NCBI RefSeq assembly: GCF_003852405.1
Contig: NZ_QAJM01000001.1
Span: forward strand, 102,454 to 166,453
Source of the DNA: Pseudomonas sp. KBW05
GTDB taxonomy: Bacteria > Pseudomonadota > Gammaproteobacteria > Pseudomonadales > Pseudomonadaceae
DNA: 64,000 nucleotides
Reading direction: 5' to 3'
A model generated the notes under the pieces. That model made no database searches, was not told the origin of the DNA, and saw only the letters and a program-made list of their open reading frames with translations. The stretch's first letter is position 1. Each line of letters begins with the position of its first letter. Of this stretch, positions 57,436-64,000 are shown in pieces. The translations under genes were made by a program, and so were the position numbers.

Positions 57436-57968
57436 CCACCAACCAAACAATTGACGGTGTGTCGCGTGAGCTGCTGGAGAACTTCGCCAGCTACGCCGAA
57501 GGATCTGCAAGCGGTGAGGTGCAACTGTGGGTCAAGAAGCTGCGCGCCCTGCTGGATTCGCCTGTGGCGCTTGGCGAGATCGACCTGACCGCGAAACGTC
57601 TTGCGCACGCAGAGAGCGTTATCGAGCAGCAGAACAACTTGATCGCCAGCTTGCGAGCCGAGCTTGTCGAGTCGTATCGCGTTGCCGCCTCGCTCCAAAG
57701 CGAGCCGGACCAGGATGATCGAGACGCGCTGTTCGGATACGGTCGCAGTAACGGCCTCGACGAAGCCTCGACGCTTTGCACGCGCCTGGCATACGCCGCT
57801 TACTACCCGCCAGGTACACGCTTCAAGGCCTTCACCCCGAAGGCCCAAAAGGCTCTCGGCGACCTGCTGATCAAAGCTGCCAACGAGATTGCATCACTGC
57901 CCGGCGGCCCGTACGAACGCTTCAAGGCGCGCCAGGCCAAGAAGGCCGAGTCAGCCAACTCCCGGTAG
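57432..57968 (+). CDS. Early protein with central coiled coil
   Basis: 178 residues, coupled to the gene before (ATGA). A helical coiled part (RLAHAESVIEQQNNLIASLR) sits between small globular ends. RFKAFTPKAQKALGDLLIKA near the C-terminus. Resembles accessory proteins of Pseudomonas phages (Ead/Ea22-type layout). Unknown function. Confidence 0.65.
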   Translation: MTTNQTIDGVSRELLENFASYAEGSASGEVQLWVKKLRALLDSPVALGEIDLTAKRLAHAESVIEQQNNLIASLRAELVESYRVAASLQSEPDQDDRDALFGYGRSNGLDEASTLCTRLAYAAYYPPGTRFKAFTPKAQKALGDLLIKAANEIASLPGGPYERFKARQAKKAESANSR

Positions 57969-58048
57969 GAGTACATCCGTACTCCACCCGCAAAACCTGT
58001 AAACCCTCCCCCTTCAAAGTCAGCCGCTATAGCGGCAAGGACGAAGTC

Positions 58049-58360
58049 ATGACCATTGAAAACCGAGAACAAGCATTCGAACTCAACGGCAGCCAGCCCG
58101 CGCCGCCTAAATTGCTCGCCTTCATGGTTGGCGACTGCGATTGGGTTGCGGCTGTCGATGAGGCAGGCGCACGCCGGGTGCTCGAAGAAATGAACGGCGA
58201 AGAGCCAGGCGCCTACGACGACTGGGATGTTGAGCTGGTCAGTGATGAATGGCTCGACAAGCCGTGGTGCGATGAAGATGACCGCACGAAGATCGTCGGC
58301 ACGTTGCGCGAATGGCTGGCCGCCGCCACGGAGCCGGCATACCTCGCCGGGACGGAGTAA
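58049..58360 (+). CDS. Small acidic early protein
   Basis: 103 residues from the ATG at 58049 (AAGGA SD). Very acidic (DWDVELVSDEWLDKPWCDED) with a helical end (TLREWLAAATEPAYLAGTE). DNA mimicry or inhibitor roles are possible for such proteins but not shown. Confidence 0.65.
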   Translation: MTIENREQAFELNGSQPAPPKLLAFMVGDCDWVAAVDEAGARRVLEEMNGEEPGAYDDWDVELVSDEWLDKPWCDEDDRTKIVGTLREWLAAATEPAYLAGTE

Positions 58361-58363
58361 GTC

Positions 58364-58768
58364 ATGAGCCGAAGCGGATATAGCGATGATTGCGGCGGAT
58401 GGGATCTGATCTGCTGGCGTGGCGCCGTGAAGTCGGCGCTGAAGGGAAAGCGCGGCCAGGCGTTCCTTGTCGAGCTGCGTGACGCGATGGATGCAATGCC
58501 GGATAAGCGCTTGATCGCCGACTCGCTTCAGGCCGAGGGGGAATTCTGCACCATCGGCGTAATTGGGGCGAAGCGCGGAATTGACATGGCCGTTCTTGAT
58601 CCAGACGACCGAGAGGCCGTAGGCGAAGCGTTCGGCATCAGCCCTGCCATGGCGTCAGAAATTGTTTTCATGAACGACGAAGGCAGTTGGCAGGCAGAAA
58701 CGCCGGAACAGCGCTGGCAGCGTATGCGTACCTGGGTCAACTCAAATATTCAGAGGGTGACGCCATGA
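58364..58768 (+). CDS. Early protein, unknown
   Basis: 134 residues. DCGGWDLICWRGAVKSALKG, AFLVELRDAMDAMPDKRLIA, then FCTIGVIGAKRGID and EIVFMNDEGSWQAETPEQRW: a family widespread in Pseudomonas phages near the integrase end. Function not known. Confidence 0.7.
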   Translation: MSRSGYSDDCGGWDLICWRGAVKSALKGKRGQAFLVELRDAMDAMPDKRLIADSLQAEGEFCTIGVIGAKRGIDMAVLDPDDREAVGEAFGISPAMASEIVFMNDEGSWQAETPEQRWQRMRTWVNSNIQRVTP

Positions 58769-58822
58769 TCGCCACCCTCCCGTTCGCCTACGTGTACTGC
58801 TAACGCCAGAAACCGATGGTTG

Positions 58823-59098
58823 CTAGTTCGATTCAGGAGTTTCATCCCCTCTAAAGCCCCAACCTTGCTTTTTAGCTGTCTCAACTAACTCAGTAATCAT
58901 CTCCATATTGGGCAGGCGTGCTTGACCCCGTGCAGCTTGTAGAGAGCCGTCTGGGCGTTTCCAGATGAAGCGATAGCCTCGTTGCTGCGAACCGTCACTG
59001 TAATTGTAATGGCACCATTGAAAACAGAGTGTCCAGCCTTTTTCAGTGAATTTTTTTTCTACACTTTCGATCACGTGAACACGTGCTTGGACAGCCAT
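58823..59098 (-). CDS. Small protein behind paired palindromic operators
   Basis: 91 residues from the ATG at 59098 (GAGG SD). Contains GWTLCFQWCHYNYSDGSQQR, GYRFIWKRPDGSLQAARGQA and LVETAKKQGWGF, a beta-then-helix pattern. Two perfect 18-bp palindromes lie directly upstream. It reads opposite to the early operon next to xis/int and might be their regulator or a lysogenic gene under its own repressor. Confidence 0.65.
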   Translation of the reverse strand: MAVQARVHVIESVEKKFTEKGWTLCFQWCHYNYSDGSQQRGYRFIWKRPDGSLQAARGQARLPNMEMITELVETAKKQGWGFRGDETPESN

Positions 59099-59113
59099 AG
59101 ACACCTCAGAAAT

Positions 59114-59151
59114 CAATTAAGATCTTAATTGAGCAGTTAAGATCTTAACTG
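59114..59151. promoter_or_regulatory. Two perfect 18-bp palindromes (operator pair)
   Basis: CAATTAAGATCTTAATTG at 59114-59131 and CAGTTAAGATCTTAACTG at 59134-59151, centres 20 bp apart (two helical turns). They differ from the CI operators. Probably bound side by side by a dimeric regulator controlling the gene at 59098 leftward. The following 187 bp up to xis shows no other gene. Confidence 0.75.
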
Positions 59152-59338
59152 AAAAAAATCTCTAAAAAAAGCAGTAACTGACGCAGGTAGGCGGCGATCT
59201 AGATCTATCCCTACAACAACTCCTGCCAGCCTATGAGCGGCGGTCGAGGTATGCACGCATGTTTGGCGAGCAATCCGCACCGAACTCTTTCGAATCGACT
59301 AACCCAATTTCCGCCGCCCACCGCGGCCAGGACACCCC

Positions 59339-59683
59339 ATGTCAGCAGCCGAACAACAAAACGACGGCATCACCGGCGACAAGGTGCCGGAGGCGCAGAT
59401 GGCCCAAATCCTCGGCACCACCCTCGCCGCCCTGCGCTCCAAGCGCGCCCGCAATCAAATCCCCCTCGGCGTCTGGAACAAACAAGGTAGCCGAGTTCTG
59501 TACAGCATCAGGAGATACTACGAATGGCTCGAAAGCCAATGGGTTTGCCCGCAGGAATGGACCTCCACCACGGATCGATCCGCATCCGCTTTATGTGGAA
59601 CGGCAGCCGGCGCAGTGAAACGCTCCCCTATCCCCCGACACAGAAAGGAATCAAGTCTGCCGCACAGGTTGTTGATCAAGTAA
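59339..59683 (+). CDS. xis: Excisionase-like protein
   Basis: 114 residues. PEAQMAQILGTTLAALRSKR, then NQIPLGVWNKQGSRVLYSIR and YYEWLESQW match the winged-helix excisionases of Pseudomonas phages. It bends DNA and directs Int toward excision. Its last 50 residues overlap the int start by 160 bp in another frame; the domain itself ends near residue 70, so the tail is a by-product of the overlap. Confidence 0.8.
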   Translation: MSAAEQQNDGITGDKVPEAQMAQILGTTLAALRSKRARNQIPLGVWNKQGSRVLYSIRRYYEWLESQWVCPQEWTSTTDRSASALCGTAAGAVKRSPIPRHRKESSLPHRLLIK

Positions 59684-60717
59684 AAGGCCTGATCAAGCTG
59701 GGGTTGCTCGACGACGATAAGTACGCCGAGCTGTTCCCCAGCTCCAGCAACGTCGCCGGCGGCAAGATCAACTTCGGCGAATACGCCCAGCTCTGGCTGG
59801 ACAGTCGGGAGGTGGTCGCTGGTACGAAGGGGAACTACAAGGGCGCGCTGAACCGGTACTGGATGCCCGGCCTGGCACTGGTGAGGATCGATTTGATCAC
59901 CACCACCCTGCTCCGCCGGGTAATGGCCGCCAGTGAGTGGAAGTCGCCCGGGGTGAAGCGCAATGCGATCTCGAAGCTGTCGACCATTCTGAACTCGGCC
60001 GTCAATGAGGAGCTGATCCCGAAGAACCCGGCGGCGATTCTGGAGTTGCCCAAGCGCAGCAAGAAGGAGATCGACCCGTTCACCCTGGACGAGGCGAACC
60101 AGATCATCGCCAAGATGTACGAGCACGATCACTGGCCCAGCACGATATATGCGGCGTTTTTTGAGTTTGTGTTTTTTACGGGGATGCGTCTTTCCGAAGC
60201 CCTGGCAATGCGTTGGGATGCGGTAGACGAAGAGAAAAGGACGGCCCACGTGTGTCGCGGGATCGCCTTGGGGGAAGTGGTGGAGCGCACGAAAACGGGC
60301 AGTGACCGCTTTGTTTTGTTGAATGACCGCGCCCTGCACGCCCTGGCGTTCGCCAAGGAATATGCAGAACGTCGGAAAAAGGGCAAAGGCAAGGTGCTGG
60401 AAACGCCTTTCATCTTCCCCCCGTCGAAGAACGCAGCGTACGTCCGGCAGACGTCCGACCTGCACAAGCAATGGGTTCCTACACTGAAAGCGTTGAATAT
60501 CCGTCGTCGCCCGCCATACAACTGTCGTCACACCTATGCGACAATATGCATTATGTCTGGCATGAACCCCGCCTTCATCTCCCAGCAGCTCGGCCATAGT
60601 GTGCAGATGCTGCTCTCGACTTATGCGCGTTGGATCAACTCAAGCTCGGACTGGAGCGAAATGCAAAAGCTCCAGATTGGTCCCAAATTGGTCCCAGTTC
60701 AAATAAGCGCACCCTAA
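59524..60717 (+). CDS. int: Tyrosine recombinase integrase
   Basis: 397 residues. N-terminal arm-binding unit (MDLHHGSIRIRFMWNGSRRS), core-binding helices, then the catalytic domain with Arg in TGMRLSEALAMRWDAV, HxxR as YNCRHTYAT, QQLGHS and the Tyr nucleophile in LLSTYARWI. It integrates the phage at attB. It is the last phage gene: the host gene begins 20 bp downstream, so attR is close to the end of int. Confidence 0.95.
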   Translation: MARKPMGLPAGMDLHHGSIRIRFMWNGSRRSETLPYPPTQKGIKSAAQVVDQVKGLIKLGLLDDDKYAELFPSSSNVAGGKINFGEYAQLWLDSREVVAGTKGNYKGALNRYWMPGLALVRIDLITTTLLRRVMAASEWKSPGVKRNAISKLSTILNSAVNEELIPKNPAAILELPKRSKKEIDPFTLDEANQIIAKMYEHDHWPSTIYAAFFEFVFFTGMRLSEALAMRWDAVDEEKRTAHVCRGIALGEVVERTKTGSDRFVLLNDRALHALAFAKEYAERRKKGKGKVLETPFIFPPSKNAAYVRQTSDLHKQWVPTLKALNIRRRPPYNCRHTYATICIMSGMNPAFISQQLGHSVQMLLSTYARWINSSSDWSEMQKLQIGPKLVPVQISAP

Positions 60718-60740
60718 GCTATTGATAGGTAAAGTAATTG
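60700..60740. other. Phage-host junction (attR region, approximate)
   Basis: int ends at 60717 and the host ybiT reading frame begins with TTG at 60738. The core repeat must lie about here, but the partner copy at the left end is outside the window, so the exact crossover cannot be fixed. An AGGTAA SD at 60726-60731 lies upstream of the TTG. Confidence 0.5.
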
Positions 60741-62324
60741 ATCTCCACAGCTAACATCACCATGCAGTTCGGCGCCAAGCCGCTCTTCGAGAACGTCTCG
60801 GTCAAGTTCGGCGCTGGCAACCGTTATGGTTTGATCGGTGCCAACGGTTGCGGCAAGTCGACCTTCATGAAAATCCTCGGCGGTGACCTCGATCCGTCGG
60901 GCGGCCAGGTCATGCTGGAGCCGAATGTGCGCCTGGGTAAGCTGCGCCAGGACCAGTTCGCCTATGAAGAATTCACCGTGCTCGACACCGTGATCATGGG
61001 TCACGAGGAGTTGTGGAAGGTCAAGGCCGAGCGCGATCGTATCTATTCGCTGCCGGAAATGAGCGAAGAAGACGGCATGGCCGTGGCCGAGCTGGAAACC
61101 GAATTCGCCGAGATGGACGGCTACACCGCCGAGTCCCGTGCCGGTGAGCTGCTGCTGGGCCTGGGTATTCCGCTGGAACAGCACTTCGGCCCGATGAGCG
61201 AAGTGTCGCCAGGCTGGAAGCTGCGTGTATTGCTGGCCCAGGCGCTGTTCTCTGATCCTGAAGTGCTGTTGCTCGACGAACCGACCAACCACTTGGACAT
61301 CAACACCATCCGCTGGCTGGAAAATATCCTGACCCAGCGTTCCAGCCTGATGATCATCATCTCTCACGACCGTCACTTCCTGAACAGCGTGTGCACCCAC
61401 ATGGCTGACCTGGACTACGGCGAGCTGCGCCTGTTCCCGGGCAACTATGACGAGTACATGACCGTGGCGACCCAGTCCCGCGAGCAACTGCTGTCGGACA
61501 ACGCCAAGAAGAAGGCGCAGATCACCGAGCTGCAATCCTTCGTCAGCCGCTTCTCGGCCAACGCCTCGAAAGCCAAGCAGGCCACTTCCCGTGCCAAGGC
61601 GATCGACAAGATCCAGCTGGCCGAGGTCAAGCCTTCGAGCCGTGTGAGCCCGTTCATCCGTTTCGAGCAGAACAAAAAGCTGCACCGTCAGGCAGTCATG
61701 GTCGAAAAAATGGCCAAAGGCTTCGATGGCAAGCCGCTGTTCAAGGACTTCAGCTTCCAGGTTGAAGCCGGCGAGCGTGTGGCGATCATCGGCCCGAACG
61801 GTATCGGCAAGACCACCCTGCTGCGCACCCTGGTCAGCGAGCTGACGCCGGACGCCGGTAGCATCAAGTGGACCGACGCCGCGGAACTGGGTTACTACGC
61901 TCAGGACCACGCCCACGACTTCGAAGACGACGTGACCCTGTTCGACTGGATGGGCCAGTGGACCCAAGGCGAACAGATGATCCGTGGCACCCTGGGTCGC
62001 ATGCTGTTCTCCAACGACGAGATCCAGAAGTCGGTCAAGGTAATTTCCGGTGGTGAGCAAGGCCGTATGCTGTTCGGCAAGCTGATCCTGCAAAAGCCGA
62101 ACGTGCTGATCATGGACGAACCCACCAACCACTTGGACATGGAATCCATCGAAGCGCTGAACCTGGCGCTGGAGAACTACCCGGGCACGCTGATCTTTGT
62201 CAGCCACGACCGTGAGTTCGTATCGTCCCTGGCCACTCGCATCATCGAGTTGAGCGCCACCGGCGTGATCGACTTCAGCGGCACCTATGATGACTACCTG
62301 CGTAGCCAAGGCGTAGTGTTCTAA
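60738..62324 (+). CDS. ybiT: ABC-F ATPase YbiT-like (host gene)
   Basis: 528 residues, full length. Two ABC domains: Walker [15 protein letters not shown] and [14 protein letters not shown], signature LRVLLAQAL region and [10 protein letters not shown], Walker [14 protein letters not shown] and [13 protein letters not shown], with an ABC-F linker between. ABC-F proteins act on ribosomes. The start is TTG with an AGGTAA SD. The prophage has replaced what lay upstream, so transcription now comes from phage DNA or a short promoter in it. Confidence 0.95.
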   Translation: MISTANITMQFGAKPLFENVSVKFGAGNRYGLIGANGCGKSTFMKILGGDLDPSGGQVMLEPNVRLGKLRQDQFAYEEFTVLDTVIMGHEELWKVKAERDRIYSLPEMSEEDGMAVAELETEFAEMDGYTAESRAGELLLGLGIPLEQHFGPMSEVSPGWKLRVLLAQALFSDPEVLLLDEPTNHLDINTIRWLENILTQRSSLMIIISHDRHFLNSVCTHMADLDYGELRLFPGNYDEYMTVATQSREQLLSDNAKKKAQITELQSFVSRFSANASKAKQATSRAKAIDKIQLAEVKPSSRVSPFIRFEQNKKLHRQAVMVEKMAKGFDGKPLFKDFSFQVEAGERVAIIGPNGIGKTTLLRTLVSELTPDAGSIKWTDAAELGYYAQDHAHDFEDDVTLFDWMGQWTQGEQMIRGTLGRMLFSNDEIQKSVKVISGGEQGRMLFGKLILQKPNVLIMDEPTNHLDMESIEALNLALENYPGTLIFVSHDREFVSSLATRIIELSATGVIDFSGTYDDYLRSQGVVF

Positions 62325-62343
62325 GCACCGCCCGCGGCACACA

Positions 62344-62374
62344 AAAGCCCCGTCCACTGTGACGGGGCTTTTTG
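62344..62374 (+). terminator. Intrinsic terminator after ybiT
   Basis: AAAGCCCCGTC/GACGGGGCTTTTT hairpin 20 bp after the ybiT stop. Confidence 0.88.
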
Positions 62375-62434
62375 CATTTAATGGCACGTCATCATTAATA
62401 GATAGCCTGCTTTCTTTTCCCCCACGCCCTTGCC

Positions 62435-63646
62435 ATGATGGCCGCACCGCCCGCCCGCGAACGAGTGCCCATGCCTGCCGCCGCCCCCAGCTCCCTGTCG
62501 ATCACCTTGCAGATCGTCTCCATCGTCTTCTATACCTTTATTGCCTTTATCTGCATCGGCCTGCCGATTGCGGTGATCCCGGGCTACGTGCACGAACAGT
62601 TGGGGTTCAGCGCGGTGGTGGCCGGGATCACCATTGGCTCGCAATACCTGGCCACCCTGCTCAGTCGTCCGATGGCCGGGCGCATGTCGGACAACGTCGG
62701 CACCAAGCGTGCGATTGTGCTGGGGCTGGCCGGCATTCTGCTCAGTGGCGTGCTGACGTGGGTGGCGACGTTGATGGAGAGCATGCCCGCCGTCAGCCTC
62801 GGCATTTTGATCGCGGGTCGCTTGTTGCTGGGGGTGGCGCAGGGCCTGATCGGCGTGGGCACCATCAGTTGGTGCATGGGCCAGGTCGGCGCCGAGCACA
62901 CGGCGCGTTCGATCTCCTGGAATGGCATCGCGTCCTACGGTGCCATCGCCATCGGCGCACCGCTGGGCGTGGTGATGGTTGCCGAATACGGCTACACCAG
63001 CCTGGGTATTGCGCTGTCGGTGCTGGCGGCGCTGGGCCTGGTGCTGATCCGCAATAAACCGTCGGTGCCGGTGGTGCGGGGCGAGCGCTTGCCGTTCTGG
63101 GCGGTGTTCGGGCGCATCGCACCGTTTGGCGCCAGTTTGTGCCTGGCCTCGATCGGCTACGGCACCCTGACGACCTTTATCACCCTGTACTACCTCAACC
63201 GTGGCTGGGCCGGTGCGGCGTATTGCCTGACGGTGTTCGGCGTGTGCTTTATCGTGTCGCGCCTGATCTTTATCTCCGCCATCAGCCGCTTTGGCGGCTT
63301 TCGTGCGGCGATTGCCTGCATGACCATCGAGACCCTGGGCCTGACGCTTTTGTGGCTGGCGCCGTCCACCGGCGTGGCGTTGATCGGCGCGGGCTTGACC
63401 GGTTTTGGCCTGTCGCTGGTGTACCCGGCGCTGGGCGTGGAGGCGATCAAACAGGTGCCCAACAGCAGCCGTGGCGCCGGGCTAAGTGCCTATGCGGTGT
63501 TTTTTGACCTGGCCCTGGCGATTGCCGGGCCGTTGATGGGGTTTGTCGCCCTGAACCTGGGCTACGGCTGGATTTTCTTTTGCGCCGCACTGCTGTCGGT
63601 CGGCGCGCTGGGCCTGACCCTGCTGCTCAAGCGCCGCGCTTACTGA
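62435..63646 (+). CDS. MFS transporter (YhhS-like)
   Basis: 403 residues with twelve membrane segments. Motif A-like RPMAGRMSDNVGTKRAI after segment 2, then GRLLLGVAQGLIGVG in segment 4 and GYGTLTTFITLYY at segment 7. Resembles the YhhS/arabinose-efflux type. Exports an unknown small molecule across the inner membrane. The start could be 62435 or an ATG at 62471; the SD is weak. Host gene. Confidence 0.88.
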   Translation: MMAAPPARERVPMPAAAPSSLSITLQIVSIVFYTFIAFICIGLPIAVIPGYVHEQLGFSAVVAGITIGSQYLATLLSRPMAGRMSDNVGTKRAIVLGLAGILLSGVLTWVATLMESMPAVSLGILIAGRLLLGVAQGLIGVGTISWCMGQVGAEHTARSISWNGIASYGAIAIGAPLGVVMVAEYGYTSLGIALSVLAALGLVLIRNKPSVPVVRGERLPFWAVFGRIAPFGASLCLASIGYGTLTTFITLYYLNRGWAGAAYCLTVFGVCFIVSRLIFISAISRFGGFRAAIACMTIETLGLTLLWLAPSTGVALIGAGLTGFGLSLVYPALGVEAIKQVPNSSRGAGLSAYAVFFDLALAIAGPLMGFVALNLGYGWIFFCAALLSVGALGLTLLLKRRAY

Positions 63647-64000
63647 TCGGCGGTCTGCAAGCCGGCGCGGGTCGATTGCCCCAAGGTGTGCGTGAAGAAC
63701 CGCCCCGCCTCGGAGATCAGGTTGCGATGGATGCCTTCGCGATCGACACCGTCCGCATCGGTACAGATGGCCGGCATGGCCAGCAATTGATCGCTGTCGC
63801 ACGGCGCCATGAACACGAAGTGCCCCGCTCCGGCCAGCAGCTTGAAGTCCGGCGGCTCCGGCAGTTTGCGCGCCAGGGCGGCGGCGTTCTTGTCCACGGC
63901 CACTAGCTTGTCGCCATCGCCGCTGTAGAGCAGTACTGGCACGTGCACGTCGGCCAGGGTCTGGCGACCAAACATCAGGCTTAGGGATGCTCCGATCAAC
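63640..64000 (-). CDS. Alpha/beta hydrolase, C-terminal part (host, cut by edge)
   Basis: About 120 residues from the right window edge to the stop at 63640. VPVLLYSGDGDKLVAVDKNA carries the acid position and LLAGAGHFVFMAPC the catalytic His of an alpha/beta hydrolase. The Ser part lies outside the window. Convergent with the MFS gene, overlap 7 bp. Confidence 0.78.
   Translation of the reverse strand, partial: LIGASLSLMFGRQTLADVHVPVLLYSGDGDKLVAVDKNAAALARKLPEPPDFKLLAGAGHFVFMAPCDSDQLLAMPAICTDADGVDREGIHRNLISEAGRFFTHTLGQSTRAGLQTADQ

Noticed and set aside
60714-62447. 577-codon open frame antisense to ybiT
   Set aside because: It mirrors a clear ABC-F gene; GC-rich third positions open the opposite frame. 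No protein family features.
1-64000. tRNA genes, insertion sequences or transposases
   Set aside because: None was recognised by eye on either strand; a tRNA scan would settle the first point.

Overview
This window is most of a temperate lambda-like siphovirus prophage in a Pseudomonas chromosome, probably of the fluorescens group. The host is inferred from the right-hand chromosomal genes (a YbiT-type ABC-F protein, a YhhS-like MFS transporter, the end of an alpha/beta hydrolase) and from Pseudomonas-typical small families (DUF2388, DUF1654). The left end of the prophage lies outside the window. The right end lies just after the integrase, around 60.72 kb.

Layout. From about 1 to 39.4 kb the phage backbone runs on the minus strand and is read right to left: cro, a CII-position gene, an O-like replication protein with an iteron cluster inside it, a DnaC-like loader, NinB, NinG, a Q-position gene, holin-like proteins, small and large terminase, portal, head morphogenesis, scaffold, capsid, head-tail completion, tail tube, G/GT chaperone with a GGGAAAC slippery site, tape measure, M, L, K, I, J and tail fibre. 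From 40.4 to 60.7 kb most genes are on the plus strand: CI-like repressor, immunity and exclusion candidates, then a PL-type operon (nut-like site, methyltransferase, RecT, YqaJ exonuclease, YejK-like protein, cytosine methyltransferase) that ends in excisionase and integrase. Six matching 14-bp palindromes, three by cI/cro and three at the PL-type promoter, tie the two arms to one repressor.

Many cargo genes (morons) interrupt the backbone. The largest insert (6.3-12.8 kb) separates tail gene K from I. It holds a P22 immI-like module: divergent Mnt-like and Arc-like regulators, an antirepressor, and a sar-like antisense RNA candidate. The antirepressor operon continues into a protein with features of the Cas7/RAMP fold, then a winged-helix-like protein, then a non-coding array. 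That array has three hairpins with compensatory stem changes and two runs of 12 and 13 pentamers (NGGYN on the transcribed strand). I know no description of this combination and regard it as the best candidate for a new system.

Other cargo includes a HEPN-motif protein, a GAF/EAL phosphodiesterase, a T4 Imm-like membrane protein, a two-gene soluble/membrane pair beside cI, an Abi-like membrane protein, and a convergent cytosine methyltransferase/HNH nuclease pair. No tRNA gene, CRISPR array or IS element was seen, and no endolysin was recognised. All functions are read from sequence patterns alone; no database search was run.
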